Shown here: in pieces, positions 18,212 to 29,074 of the stretch
Layout of the letters: the number at the start of each line of letters is the position of its first letter
Position numbering within the stretch: the first letter of the stretch is position 1
Source: Prochlorococcus sp. AG-418-F08
Lineage (GTDB): Bacteria; Cyanobacteriota; Cyanobacteriia; PCC-6307; Cyanobiaceae
Reading direction: 5' to 3'
Length of the DNA stretch: 64,000 nt
NCBI GenBank assembly: GCA_003214295.1
Contig: QCLV01000001.1
Coordinates: 62,001 to 126,000 of the forward strand
The notes under the pieces: model-generated
Told to the model about the DNA's origin: nothing
Seen by the model: the letters and a program-made list of their open reading frames with translations, nothing else
Databases searched by the model: none
Position numbers and translations under genes: made by a program

Positions 18212-20818
18212 CTAACTTTTCTTTTTCCTAATAGTTTTTTTATTACTTTTTTTTATTTTTTTTGAAATAGATCCTTTTTTATCTTTTAGTTTTTCTTCTA
18301 AAAGGGATATAGCATCATCTATTGAGAATTTTTCTAAGTCAGTATCTTTCGCAATCGAAACATTAGTTTTGCCACATTTTAAATAGACTCCATATCTTCC
18401 ATTTAGTATTTGGATTGTCTCTTTAAATTCATTCGATTTTCCAAAATCTTTAAGTACCTCTTGACCTCCTCTACCCATTTTTGGCATCGCAAGAATTTCT
18501 AATGCTCTTTTTATATCAACGGTAAAAACATCATCTTCTTTCTTTAATGATCTATTTTCAGATTCATTTTCATTTTTAATCCATTTAATATAAGGTCCAA
18601 ATCTTCCTCTATCGGCTTCAACAACACCTCCTTCAGGATGAACTCCTAACAATCTAGGCAAACTTAAAAGTACAAGAGCCTCATCTAGAGTTAAATCATC
18701 AGTTTTTAACTCTTTGGGTAATGAAGCTCTTCTTGGTTTAGCTTTATCTTGATCATTATTGCCCAATTGTACGTAAGGTCCATAAGGACCAAATCTTAAA
18801 AAGACTTTTTCCCCAGTTTTTGGATCAGTTCCAAGATCTGACGGGCCACTTAAAATTTGATCAACTTGCTTTATGTCTAAATCTCCAGGAGTTATATCCA
18901 TTGGAAGATTGCCTTTTGCCTGAATTTCATTGCCAGATTCATCAATTTTTGTACCCTCCAACCAAGGGCCGTTAGAGCCTATTCTTACTACGCAAGGAAG
19001 GTCTTCAAAATCAACTTGTCTATAAGCTTTACCATCAATATCACCCTCTGTTTTCTGAACTTTTACCTCAAGGCCGTTTTTACCTTTATAGAAAGTCTCG
19101 AGGTATGGTAGCCACTCAAGATTGCCTGAAGATATTTCATCCAATGAAGACTCCATTTTTGCTGTAAAAGTGGTATCAACCAAATCAGGAAAATGTTCTT
19201 CTAATAGAGCGGTAACAGCAAAAGCTGTAAACGTTGGAGCTAAAGTATTTGAAGATATATTTGCATAACCTCTATCCACAATTGTCCCAATAATGCTTGC
19301 ATAGGTAGAAGGTCTTCCAATCCCTTCTTTTTCAAGAACTTTAACTAATGCAGCCTCTGTATATCTTGCAGGCGGTTTAGTTTCATGAAAAGTAGATTCC
19401 TGATTAGTAACTTTAATCTTTGTTCCAGTTGTTAGGTTTGGAAGAATAATTTCTTGTTGTTCAAGGGATGAACTTGGGTCATCACTTCCCTCGACATAAG
19501 CTCTGAAGAATCCTGCGAAATCAATACTTTTGCCGCTCGATTTGAATAATCCATCCCCCACACTAATTTCAGCGTTAATCATAGTTAGCCTAGCTTCCGC
19601 CATTTGACTAGCAACAGTTCTTTTCCAAATTAAATCGTAAAGAGATAAGTCTCTACCATTCAGATTAGTTTCCTTTGGTGTTTTAAATACCTCACCTGCA
19701 GGTCTAATAGCTTCGTGTGCTTCTTGAGCATTTCTTGCAGTTGAATTAAATTGTCTTGGTGAATTAGATAAATATTCTTTTCCATACATAGAACTAACAC
19801 ATTCTCTAGCAGCTCTTGTGGCTTGATCGGAAAGATGAACCGAATCAGTCCTCATATATGTTATAAAACCTCTCTCATAAAGCCCTTGTGCACATCTCAT
19901 AGTTTCCCTTGCAGACAAACGAAGCTTTCTATTTGCTTCTTGTTGCAATGTACTTGTTGTAAATGGAGGAACTGGCTTACGAGTGGATGGTTTTTTTTCA
20001 ATTTTTGAGACTAACCAATCCTCGGAGGAAAATGTCTTCAATAAATCATTTACTTTATCTTCTCCAATTATTAAAGATTTATTTCCTTGTTTTAATTTTC
20101 CGGTTTGTTCATCAAAATCGGAACCATTGGAAATTCTTTGACCATTTAGACTAAATAATTTAGTTTCGAAAGTTATATCATCTTTTATTAGGGAAGCTTT
20201 AATTCCCCAGTAACTAGCTTTTTTAAAGGATCTTCTTTCTCTCTCCCTTCTAACAAGAAGTCTTACAGAAACTGATTGAACCCGACCAGCAGATAATCTG
20301 GGGGCTACCTTCTTCCAAAGTAAAGGAGATAATTCATATCCAAAAAGCCTGTCCAAGATTCTTCTAGTTTCTTGAGCCTGAACAAGTTCCATATCAATTT
20401 CTCTTGTTTGATCTAGAGCTTTATTAATTGCTTTTTTTGTAATTTCATGAAAAACCATTCTCTTAGTTGGTATTTTAGGCTTCAGTATTTGCAGAAGATG
20501 CCAGCTAATACTCTCTCCCTCTCTATCTTCATCAGTTGCAAGTAATAGTTGGGTAGCACCTTTCAAAGCATCTTTTAGCTCTTTAACAACCTTTTTCTTA
20601 TCTTTAGGAATTATGTAAAGTGGTTCAAAATCTTCCGTTGTATTTACTCCAATCCTTGACCATTTTTCCTTTTTAACTGCAGCAGGGATTTCAGCCGCAC
20701 CTTTTGGTAGATCTCTTACATGTCCCATTGAAGCAAGAACTTCATAATTAGAGGGCAAAAACTTTCTTATAGTTTTTGCTTTGGTGGGACTTTCAACAAT
20801 AACTAGTGTGTGATCCAA
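18212..20818 (-). CDS. topA: DNA topoisomerase I
   Basis: ORF 868 aa; TLVIVESPTKAKTIRKFL, LLATDEDREGESISWHL, TYMRTDSVHLS, GRPSTYASIIGTI; Lys-rich tail. Confidence 0.97.
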   Translation of the reverse strand: MDHTLVIVESPTKAKTIRKFLPSNYEVLASMGHVRDLPKGAAEIPAAVKKEKWSRIGVNTTEDFEPLYIIPKDKKKVVKELKDALKGATQLLLATDEDREGESISWHLLQILKPKIPTKRMVFHEITKKAINKALDQTREIDMELVQAQETRRILDRLFGYELSPLLWKKVAPRLSAGRVQSVSVRLLVRRERERRSFKKASYWGIKASLIKDDITFETKLFSLNGQRISNGSDFDEQTGKLKQGNKSLIIGEDKVNDLLKTFSSEDWLVSKIEKKPSTRKPVPPFTTSTLQQEANRKLRLSARETMRCAQGLYERGFITYMRTDSVHLSDQATRAARECVSSMYGKEYLSNSPRQFNSTARNAQEAHEAIRPAGEVFKTPKETNLNGRDLSLYDLIWKRTVASQMAEARLTMINAEISVGDGLFKSSGKSIDFAGFFRAYVEGSDDPSSSLEQQEIILPNLTTGTKIKVTNQESTFHETKPPARYTEAALVKVLEKEGIGRPSTYASIIGTIVDRGYANISSNTLAPTFTAFAVTALLEEHFPDLVDTTFTAKMESSLDEISSGNLEWLPYLETFYKGKNGLEVKVQKTEGDIDGKAYRQVDFEDLPCVVRIGSNGPWLEGTKIDESGNEIQAKGNLPMDITPGDLDIKQVDQILSGPSDLGTDPKTGEKVFLRFGPYGPYVQLGNNDQDKAKPRRASLPKELKTDDLTLDEALVLLSLPRLLGVHPEGGVVEADRGRFGPYIKWIKNENESENRSLKKEDDVFTVDIKRALEILAMPKMGRGGQEVLKDFGKSNEFKETIQILNGRYGVYLKCGKTNVSIAKDTDLEKFSIDDAISLLEEKLKDKKGSISKKIKKSNKKTIRKKKS

Positions 20819-20993
20819 GGTTTATTTCAAAAATTGGTGTTTTTGTTCAGTTAGGGCATATTATGATTATTTGAGACTTTTTCAAGTAATTTCTTTTGAA
20901 AATTTCAAAAATCATGCCTACAAATTATAATTAAGTTAAGATTAACTCTTTGACCATTACAATCAAACATCAAATTTAATCCAATTTAATAAA

Positions 20994-22514
20994 GTGCCCA
21001 ACGAAATCTTTACAATTAACTTAAACGCTCAAGCCATTATTCCAGAGGCTTTTATATTATTAGGTATTGTTGGAACACTTCTTGTAGATTTAGCAGGAGA
21101 AAAAACAGCCTCAAAGTGGGCACCAATTATTTGCTATTTATCAATTGGCAGTTCTCTTTTTAGTTTGGCCTTGCAGTGGAGTAATCCAGTAAATAGTGCA
21201 TTTCTTGGATCCTTTAACTCAGATAATTTAGCAATAGCATTTAGAGCAATAATATCCTTATCAACTTTAGTTTCTTTACTCATAAGCTGGCGTTATACAG
21301 AACAAAGTGGAAGCCCTATTGGGGAGTTCGCAGCGATAGTTCTTTCGGCGACTCTTGGAGCAATGCTTTTGTGTGGATCTACTGACCTTATAAGTGTATT
21401 TATATCACTTGAAACATTATCGGTTGCTAGCTATTTACTCTCAGGCTATCTCAAGAGAGACCCAAGAAGTTCAGAAGCAGCATTAAAATACCTGCTTGTT
21501 GGCTCTGCTGCAGCTGCAGTCTATTTGTATGGCTCCTCTTTCCTTTATGGATTAAGTGGTTCAACAAACTTAGCAACAATTGGTTTAGAGATTATCAACA
21601 AGCCATCATTCATTACTTCTTTAGCTCTAGTTTTTGTCTTATCGACTGTTGCATTTAAAATCGCTGCAGTTCCATTTCATCAATGGACGCCTGATGTATA
21701 TGAGGGATCTCCTACACCTGTAGTAGCTTTTTTATCTGTCGGTTCAAAAACAGCAGGTTTCGCATTTGCAATAAGAATATTAAGCACTACTTTCTCTTCT
21801 TTCGATGAAGAATGGAAACTTTTATTTACCATTTTGGCCATATTGAGTATGGCTCTAGGAAATGTTGTAGCTCTAGCTCAGACTTCAATGAAAAGGATGC
21901 TAGCTTACAGTTCTATTGGACAAGCTGGATTTGTAATGATTGGAATAGTATCTGGAACACAAGATGGTTTATCGGCTGCTGTTTTATATTTAGCTGCATA
22001 TCTTTTTATGAATTTAGGTGCATTTTCATGTGTAATACTTTTCTCTTTAAGAACTGGTTCTGACAGAATTCTTGATTACTCAGGACTTTACCAAAAAGAT
22101 CCTCTTATTACATTAGGCTTAAGCCTTTGTCTTCTATCTCTGGGAGGTTTACCTCCAATGTTAGGATTTTTCGGTAAGATTTATTTGTTCTTCGCAGGTT
22201 GGGCTAATCATCAATATTTATTAGTAATAGTTGGATTAGTAACTTCGGTTATATCTATTTATTACTACATCTCAGTTATAAAAATGATGGTAGTGAAAGA
22301 GCCACAGGAAGCTTCCGAAATAGTCAAATCATATCCTGAAATTAATTGGGAAATTGTAGGATTGCCTCCCTTAAGAATTGCACTTTATACTTGCGTGGCT
22401 GTAACAGCTCTGGGAGGAATTCTGTCTAACCCTCTTTTTAAATTAGCCAATACAGCAGTTTCAGAAACTCCTTTTTTACAAGAAGTCATTGCCATTACAA
22501 ACAATATTTCCTAG
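20994..22514 (+). CDS. ndhB: NAD(P)H-quinone oxidoreductase subunit 2 (GTG start)
   Basis: ORF 506 aa; [48 protein letters not shown]. Confidence 0.95.
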   Translation: MPNEIFTINLNAQAIIPEAFILLGIVGTLLVDLAGEKTASKWAPIICYLSIGSSLFSLALQWSNPVNSAFLGSFNSDNLAIAFRAIISLSTLVSLLISWRYTEQSGSPIGEFAAIVLSATLGAMLLCGSTDLISVFISLETLSVASYLLSGYLKRDPRSSEAALKYLLVGSAAAAVYLYGSSFLYGLSGSTNLATIGLEIINKPSFITSLALVFVLSTVAFKIAAVPFHQWTPDVYEGSPTPVVAFLSVGSKTAGFAFAIRILSTTFSSFDEEWKLLFTILAILSMALGNVVALAQTSMKRMLAYSSIGQAGFVMIGIVSGTQDGLSAAVLYLAAYLFMNLGAFSCVILFSLRTGSDRILDYSGLYQKDPLITLGLSLCLLSLGGLPPMLGFFGKIYLFFAGWANHQYLLVIVGLVTSVISIYYYISVIKMMVVKEPQEASEIVKSYPEINWEIVGLPPLRIALYTCVAVTALGGILSNPLFKLANTAVSETPFLQEVIAITNNIS

Positions 22515-22530
22515 AAGATTTTTCTAATTA

Positions 22531-23217
22531 ATGTCTAAGAAAGTCGCAAGTTTAGAGAGAATATCTAAAACATATGGTAAAGATGATCTAACTGTTAAAG
22601 CCTTAGACAGCATTAACTTAGAAATTTATAGTGGTGACTATCTAGCTGTAATGGGGGCAAGTGGGTCTGGTAAAAGTACAGTAATGAATATTATTGGATG
22701 TTTAGATAGACCATCTGAAGGTGTTTATAAATTAAATGGTATCCCTGTTGAGAATTTATCTGATGATGAGCTGGCTGAGATACGTAACAAAAAATTAGGC
22801 TTCGTTTTTCAACAATTTCATCTACTTTCAGACGCAACAGCACTTGAAAACGTAATATTGCCAATGATTTATGCTGGAATTGAGCCTGAAAAAAGACTAG
22901 AGCGTGGTAAAAGCGCCTTAAAAAAAGTTGGCCTTTCAGAAAGAATGAATAATCGCCCAAACCAATTATCCGGAGGTCAACAACAACGAGTTGCTATTGC
23001 GAGGGCTATTATTAATAACCCCGCAATTTTGCTAGCAGACGAACCTACTGGAGCATTAGATTCAAAAACCACTGAAGATGTATTAAATCTTTTTGACAAA
23101 CTGCATGAATCTGGAATAACTATAGTTTTAGTTACGCATGAAGATGAAGTTGCAAATCGCGCAAAAAAAATAGCCAAATTTAAGGATGGAAGAATAGTTG
23201 AATTAAAAGTTAATTAA
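22531..23217 (+). CDS. ABC transporter ATP-binding protein (MacB/LolD/DevA type)
   Basis: ORF 228 aa; MGASGSGKSTVMNIIGCLDRPSEG, LSGGQQQRVAIARAI, LLADEPTGALDS. Confidence 0.93.
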   Translation: MSKKVASLERISKTYGKDDLTVKALDSINLEIYSGDYLAVMGASGSGKSTVMNIIGCLDRPSEGVYKLNGIPVENLSDDELAEIRNKKLGFVFQQFHLLSDATALENVILPMIYAGIEPEKRLERGKSALKKVGLSERMNNRPNQLSGGQQQRVAIARAIINNPAILLADEPTGALDSKTTEDVLNLFDKLHESGITIVLVTHEDEVANRAKKIAKFKDGRIVELKVN

Positions 23218-23219
23218 AT

Positions 23220-23969
23220 TCAAAGCCCTCTAATTACCTTCAGTTGAGTTTTATTTTCAATTCTTAAATTCCCATTCGAATCAATATCTTTAATTTTCCA
23301 TGAATCAGGACAATAACCACTAGGTAAAAAACTTTTAGTAAGAAACTTATTTGCAGATTTAATAACATATTCTTTTTTCTTGTTACATTCGATTGAATCA
23401 TAAAAAGCTTTAAGAACTTTGGCTGTCCAATAATGTTGATTAATATTTTTAGTTTGAAGTACTTTTGATAATGAAATACCTTCCGATGGGGTGTAATTTA
23501 AAACATTCATGCCAAGTCCTATTCTTACATAGATAATTTTTTTGCCTCTTGTTATCACCTTTGGTAAAAATCCAATCAACTTTTTTGAACCAAAAAAAAT
23601 ATCATTTGGCCATTTCAAACAAACATTTATATTCTCTTGTCTAAGCATTTCACATAACTTAATACCTAAAGACAAATTAAATATTTGGCATTCAAATTCT
23701 TTTGAAAATATTGGGTAAGCTGCACTTAACCAAATCCCCCCTTTTGGAGAAAACCAAGATTTTGAATTTTGGCCAACCCCTGAGGACTGTTCTCTTGCGA
23801 TTATCGCTACTGGCTGGTTTTTCTTTATTTCTGAATATTCAAGCAAGTTTGTTAGCTCATTTTCGGTACTTTTACATTTTATTTTGTAATGAAGTGTCCA
23901 GATCGGATATTGACCCTGAATTTTTTTTAAATAAAAAACTGTCTTAGCTGCAGATCCTATAACTTTCAC
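23220..23969 (-). CDS. birA: biotin--[acetyl-CoA-carboxylase] ligase
   Basis: ORF 249 aa; AREQSSGVGQNSKSWFSPKGGIWLSA, LKWPNDIFFGSKKLIGFL. Confidence 0.88.
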   Translation of the reverse strand: MKVIGSAAKTVFYLKKIQGQYPIWTLHYKIKCKSTENELTNLLEYSEIKKNQPVAIIAREQSSGVGQNSKSWFSPKGGIWLSAAYPIFSKEFECQIFNLSLGIKLCEMLRQENINVCLKWPNDIFFGSKKLIGFLPKVITRGKKIIYVRIGLGMNVLNYTPSEGISLSKVLQTKNINQHYWTAKVLKAFYDSIECNKKKEYVIKSANKFLTKSFLPSGYCPDSWKIKDIDSNGNLRIENKTQLKVIRGL

Positions 23970-24044
23970 AAATTCTTTATTAAAACAACGAGCATCTTTT
24001 TAAAGATTAGATTAACTTTAGTCTTAATAAGTAAATTTTACAAA

Positions 24045-24530
24045 TTGGACAAAAAGTATTTGCCAATAGTGAATAGAAGGAATCCACATCCATTAAAAAA
24101 TTGTCTTGATAATTTCAAAAAATCCTGCGGGGACTTAGATAAACTCTCTAAAATTAACGAAAATTGGAAGAACTTAATAGGCTTGGAACTATTTCAAGAA
24201 TGCAAACCATTAAATATTGAAAAAAAAATACTTACTATTGCAGTAAATCATCCACATTGGCGCCAAGCTTTAATCTATAACAAGCATAAATTAAAAGAGA
24301 GAATCGAGAAAATTGGAATAACTTTGAATGAAATAAAAATAATACAAAATTATGAAATAAAAAATAAAAATATCAAAGCTACTAATGCAAAGATAGTTTG
24401 GGCAAAGCATCCAAGCAGAATCAATCAAAATAATATGTGCATTTGTACTCTATGTAATTCCCCTACTCCTGAGGGCGAAATCAAAAGATGGGGGAAGTGT
24501 TCTTTTTGTTGGAGAAAAATAAAAAACTAA
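24045..24530 (+). CDS. DUF721-like protein with C-terminal zinc-ribbon-like cysteines (TTG start)
   Basis: ORF 161 aa; ENWKNLIGLELFQECKPLNIEKKILTIAVNHPHWRQAL; CICTLCNSP...KCSFC. Confidence 0.75.
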   Translation: MDKKYLPIVNRRNPHPLKNCLDNFKKSCGDLDKLSKINENWKNLIGLELFQECKPLNIEKKILTIAVNHPHWRQALIYNKHKLKERIEKIGITLNEIKIIQNYEIKNKNIKATNAKIVWAKHPSRINQNNMCICTLCNSPTPEGEIKRWGKCSFCWRKIKN

Positions 24531-24539
24531 ATTCTTTAT

Positions 24540-25238
24540 TTAGTTAAAATTAGTATTCCCATTTGCCCCCCCCAAAATAGTCCTATATTCAGCTTTTTTA
24601 AATCCAACTTCCTTAGCAATATTTATAAGCTCATTTTTCTTTGGAAAATTATTAATACTTTTTTCAATATATGCGTACTCTGGGCCTAAATTAAAAAGCC
24701 GCGAAATAGTTACTACAATTAATCTCAAATAAATTTTCTGAAAAATATTAGATAAAGAATTTCTTGATGAATGGTTAAAATCCAAAAATCCTGCCCTCCC
24801 CCTATCCTTCAAAAGATCAAAAACTTTTTTTATTCCTTCTTCAACATTATTCAAGTTTCTAAGTCCATATGACATGCAAATCCCATCAAAATTTTTTGAA
24901 TAATCATTAATTTCTAATACATCTTTAATTTCCCACTTAATAAATTTATTTTTTTTAAGCTCTGACTTTTTTTTTGCAATATCTAAGATATCCTTTGCAC
25001 TATCAATCCCAGTAATTGAACCCCTTGGACTAACTCTCTCAGAAATTAAGAATGCTAAATCTCCAGTTCCACAGCATAAATCAGCCCAATCTTCACCATT
25101 TAAAGGTTCCAATAGATTAACTAATTTCCTCTTCCATGATATGTGCAGCCCAAAACTTAATAGATTATTTAAAAAGTCATATTTATAAGAAATTTTATTA
25201 AATATATTTTTGACTTCGATAGTTTTTGTGAATTTCAT
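24540..25238 (-). CDS. ubiE: demethylmenaquinone/phylloquinone methyltransferase (UbiE/MenG family)
   Basis: ORF 232 aa; ISYKYDFLNNLLSFGLHISWKRKLV, DLCCGTGDLAF, MSYGLRNL. Confidence 0.9.
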   Translation of the reverse strand: MKFTKTIEVKNIFNKISYKYDFLNNLLSFGLHISWKRKLVNLLEPLNGEDWADLCCGTGDLAFLISERVSPRGSITGIDSAKDILDIAKKKSELKKNKFIKWEIKDVLEINDYSKNFDGICMSYGLRNLNNVEEGIKKVFDLLKDRGRAGFLDFNHSSRNSLSNIFQKIYLRLIVVTISRLFNLGPEYAYIEKSINNFPKKNELINIAKEVGFKKAEYRTILGGANGNTNFN

Positions 25239-25283
25239 TTTTAAATTTTTAACTTATTTCTTTTTGTTATTAAATTAAATTTT

Positions 25284-26054
25284 TTATTCATATGGTCTAA
25301 TTGGAAGTTTTTTTTCGAGGAGGAAAGTCTTTATATCCATTAAAGAAAGTCTCTTATCATGAAGCAATGATGCTAAAAGTGCAGCAGATGCCCTGCCTTC
25401 ATTGAAAACATCATAGATATCTTCTAAACAACCCGCTCCTCCAGAAGCAATCACTGGGATGTTAACAATATTGGTAACAGATTCAGTCAGATGTAAATCA
25501 TATCCATTCTGGGTGCCATCACCATCCATTGAAGTAAGCAAAATTTCCCCTGCTCCTAACTCCTCAACTTTCTTTGCCCAACTTAATACATCTATTCCAG
25601 TATTTTCTCTCCCTCCTTTTACATATACCTCCCATTCATCAGTCTTATTAACTTTTCTTCTAGCATCAATTGCTATCACGATACATTGATTACCAAATTC
25701 TCCAGAACTTTTAGAAATTAAATCTGGGTTTCTAACAGCAGAAGAATTCAAACTCACTTTGTCCGCTCCAGCTCTTAAAAGATCATAAATTGAAGAAACA
25801 GAATCTATTCCTCCACCTACAGTAAATGGGATTTTTACTGATTTTGCTGTCCTAGAGACAAGGTCAACTAATGTATTTCTATTTTCTACACTAGCTCTAA
25901 TATCTAAGAATACTAATTCATCTGCGCCCTCATCAGAATATCTACAAGCCAATTCAACAGGATCGCCTGAGTCTCTCAAGTTAACAAAATTTACACCTTT
26001 AACCACTCTGCCATGGGCGACATCTAAACAAGGAATTAAACGAAGAGCTACCAT
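25284..26054 (-). CDS. hisF: imidazole glycerol phosphate synthase subunit HisF
   Basis: ORF 256 aa; [43 protein letters not shown]. Confidence 0.97.
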   Translation of the reverse strand: MVALRLIPCLDVAHGRVVKGVNFVNLRDSGDPVELACRYSDEGADELVFLDIRASVENRNTLVDLVSRTAKSVKIPFTVGGGIDSVSSIYDLLRAGADKVSLNSSAVRNPDLISKSSGEFGNQCIVIAIDARRKVNKTDEWEVYVKGGRENTGIDVLSWAKKVEELGAGEILLTSMDGDGTQNGYDLHLTESVTNIVNIPVIASGGAGCLEDIYDVFNEGRASAALLASLLHDKRLSLMDIKTFLLEKKLPIRPYE

Positions 26055-26113
26055 TTTAGTAAAAATTGTCCAAATGCTGTTAATCTTGCATAATAGTTTC
26101 CATTTTACCTCTT

Positions 26114-26338
26114 ATGGCTGAAACAAAATTATTACCCAAAATCGGTAGTAAAATCAAAATTAACATTAACAAATTAAAAGATAGACTACCAGCTAAATTA
26201 ATCGATCAAATATCCTCGAATCCAAAAGCCGTAATAACAGGTTATAAAATGACCGACGGCAGAAGTATAGGAATCACCGCAAAATTTCAGAATGGTGAGC
26301 AAAATTGGTTCTTCCCAGAAGAAATTGAGAAGGGTTAA
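26114..26338 (+). CDS. DUF2862-like small protein
   Basis: ORF 74 aa; KIGSKIKININKLKDRLPAKLIDQISSNPKAVITGYKMTDGRSIGITAKFQNGEQNWFFPEEI. Confidence 0.75.
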   Translation: MAETKLLPKIGSKIKININKLKDRLPAKLIDQISSNPKAVITGYKMTDGRSIGITAKFQNGEQNWFFPEEIEKG

Positions 26339-26346
26339 ATAGTAAA

Positions 26347-27294
26347 GTGAATGATCCAAAACAACTATTAGGAATTAAGGGTGCCTCTGAAACATCAAGT
26401 ATATGGAAACTTCGTATACAGTTAATGAAGCCTATTACTTGGATCCCTTTGATATGGGGAGTTATTTGTGGAGCAGCTGCAAGTGGGAATTTTGAATGGA
26501 CATTTAGTAATGTTCTAGCTTCACTAGCATGTATGTTGATGAGTGGACCACTTCTGGCTGGTTATACCCAAACCATAAATGATTTTTTTGATAAAGAAAT
26601 TGATGCAATTAATGAACCAAATAGACCAATTCCTTCTGGAAAAATTTCAATTAAAGATGTAAAAATACAAATCTGGGTATTACTTATAGCGGGTTTAATA
26701 GTTGCTTTTCTATTAGATTTATATGCTAAGCACAGCTTCCCCTCCGTCTTACTTTTGGCATTAGGAGGTTCCTTTGTAAGTTATATATATTCTGCTCCAC
26801 CACTCAAATTAAAACAGAATGGTTGGCTTGGAAATTATGCATTAGGAGCATCTTATATAGCTTTACCTTGGTGGGCAGGACAAGCCTTGTTTGGGAAATT
26901 AACAATCGTGACGGCGATACTAACACTTGCTTATAGCCTCTCAGGACTTGGAATTGCTGTTATTAATGATTTCAAAAGTGTTGAAGGAGACTCAAAGCTA
27001 GGCTTGAATTCTCTACCAGTAGTATTTGGAATTAAAAATGCAAGTAGAATAAGTGCAGGACTGATTGATATTTTTCAATTAGCAATGGTTGTAGTATTAG
27101 TCATTATTGGTCAACATTTAGCCTCTGTAATTTTGGTTTTATTGGTAATTCCACAAATTACATTTCAAGATATGTGGTTACTAAGAGATCCTCTAAAGTT
27201 TGATGTCAAATATCAAGCAAGTGCCCAACCTTTCCTTATAACTGGGATGTTAGTTACAGCTTTAGCGATAGGACATAGTTTTTTAGTTGCTTAA
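26347..27294 (+). CDS. chlG: chlorophyll synthase (chlorophyll a synthase ChlG)
   Basis: ORF 315 aa; QLMKPITWIPLIWGVICGAAASG, NDFFDKEIDAINEPNRPIPSG, YSAPPLKLKQNGW. Confidence 0.95.
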   Translation: MNDPKQLLGIKGASETSSIWKLRIQLMKPITWIPLIWGVICGAAASGNFEWTFSNVLASLACMLMSGPLLAGYTQTINDFFDKEIDAINEPNRPIPSGKISIKDVKIQIWVLLIAGLIVAFLLDLYAKHSFPSVLLLALGGSFVSYIYSAPPLKLKQNGWLGNYALGASYIALPWWAGQALFGKLTIVTAILTLAYSLSGLGIAVINDFKSVEGDSKLGLNSLPVVFGIKNASRISAGLIDIFQLAMVVVLVIIGQHLASVILVLLVIPQITFQDMWLLRDPLKFDVKYQASAQPFLITGMLVTALAIGHSFLVA

Positions 27295-27295
27295 G

Positions 27296-29065
27296 GTGCA
27301 AAAGATTAAATTCAAATCTTTTGTTTTAATAATTCCAATATTAATTTTTTCTGGGATATCTTTTTATTTTTTTAGTCTAATATTTAGTACTTTAAAATTT
27401 GACGTTTCTAAAAATAGAAAGTCCCGGGGAACCAAATATTCTTTCGTAATATTATCTTCTGATAATAAGATACTAAGCAAATTAAGCCGCAAATTTGAAA
27501 TAGATAATAGTTATCATAAAATTCCATTTTTTCTTAAACATTCTTTTATATCTTCTGAGGATAAAAGATTTTATAAACATAATGGAATAGATTTAAAAAG
27601 TATTTCACGTGCCCTTATTCAAAATATTAGAAGTGGTTATGTTAAAGAGGGAGGAAGTACGATTACACAACAAGTTGCTAGATTAATTTTTCTAAATAAT
27701 GATTTAAGTTTTCAAAGAAAAATCAAAGAAATATTTATATCACTCATACTTGAATTTAGATATAACAAAAATCAAATTTTAAAATTATATTTAAATAATA
27801 TTTATCTAGGATCAGGAGCATACGGGGTAGACGAGGCTGCCCAAGTTTATTTTGGAAAATTTATAGAAGAATTGACATTATCAGAGATCGCATTAATTGC
27901 AGGATTAGCTCCAGCTCCATCAATTTATTCACCTTATCAAAATTTAGAACTAGCTATTAAAAATAGAAATAAAGTGCTTGAATCAATGTATGTTGATGGA
28001 TATATTTCTCTTGCAAATAAGAATAAGGCTATTAAAGAAAAAATAAAGTTAAATTATCAAACAGCTGATAATTTTTTAGATGATAAATTACTAATAAACT
28101 TTATTCTACAGGAAACAGATAAAAAAATTGGAAGTAAAAATGATTATAAGTTTTTAAGAATTAAATCTTCTATCAACAAAGATTGGCAAGAAAAGGGTCA
28201 AAAAATATCAAGATACGCAGGGCCTAAAGAACTTGAATTTGGTCTGTTATCTATCGAATCAAATACAGGACTTATCAGGACAATGATAACCAGCAAAAAT
28301 CCATCAATTAATGAATACAATAGGGTGATTTCATCTGTAAGACCTTTAGGTTCCACTTTTAAAATAATCCCTTATGCTGCTGCATTAATAGAAGGAATAA
28401 AATTAAGCGATAAATTTGAAGACTTACCGATATGCTGGGAAAGTTATTGCCCAAAAAATTTTTCAGAAAACTATGGCGGTTCAATATCTTTGATTGAATC
28501 ATTTAAAAGTTCATCAAATATCGTTCCAATATCAATAACAAAAAAAATTGGCTTAAAAAATATTATTAATTTAGCGAATACATTTGGACTAGGTTATGAG
28601 CAAGAGTTTGAGGAATTCCCATCATTAGCTATTGGCGCCTACGGAGATAATCTTTTAAACATCACAAATGCATATTCAGCCATAAATAATAATGGGAAGA
28701 TTCAAATCCCTAGCATAATAGAAAAAATAGAATCATTTAAAAAACAACCTATTTGGGAAAACAAATATTTTTCTAAGAAAATATTAGATTTAAAAGTAAA
28801 CAAAAAAATAAATAAACTTCTTGAAAAATCTGTAAAAGAAGGCACTTCAAAAGCAGCCTCTATAAAAGGAAAGAAAATTTATGGAAAAACAGGAACATCT
28901 GATGGTAATAAAGATCTCTGGTTTATTGGTTCCATTGATAACCTTACAACAGGGATCTGGATAGGTTATGACGATAACAAGGAATCTGAATTATCTAGTG
29001 GGAATGCAGCTTATTTATGGAAGAAGTTCATATCTGAAATTTATAAAATTCCAATTAAAAAATAA
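27296..29065 (+). CDS. penicillin-binding protein 1A-type (GT51 transglycosylase + transpeptidase)
   Basis: ORF track 27287 (TTG), GTG at 27296 as alternative start; SSEDKRFYKHNGID, EGGSTITQQVAR, RPLGSTFKIIPYAAAL, GKTGTSDGNKD. Confidence 0.92.
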   Translation: MQKIKFKSFVLIIPILIFSGISFYFFSLIFSTLKFDVSKNRKSRGTKYSFVILSSDNKILSKLSRKFEIDNSYHKIPFFLKHSFISSEDKRFYKHNGIDLKSISRALIQNIRSGYVKEGGSTITQQVARLIFLNNDLSFQRKIKEIFISLILEFRYNKNQILKLYLNNIYLGSGAYGVDEAAQVYFGKFIEELTLSEIALIAGLAPAPSIYSPYQNLELAIKNRNKVLESMYVDGYISLANKNKAIKEKIKLNYQTADNFLDDKLLINFILQETDKKIGSKNDYKFLRIKSSINKDWQEKGQKISRYAGPKELEFGLLSIESNTGLIRTMITSKNPSINEYNRVISSVRPLGSTFKIIPYAAALIEGIKLSDKFEDLPICWESYCPKNFSENYGGSISLIESFKSSSNIVPISITKKIGLKNIINLANTFGLGYEQEFEEFPSLAIGAYGDNLLNITNAYSAINNNGKIQIPSIIEKIESFKKQPIWENKYFSKKILDLKVNKKINKLLEKSVKEGTSKAASIKGKKIYGKTGTSDGNKDLWFIGSIDNLTTGIWIGYDDNKESELSSGNAAYLWKKFISEIYKIPIKK

Positions 29066-29074
29066 ATTATATTT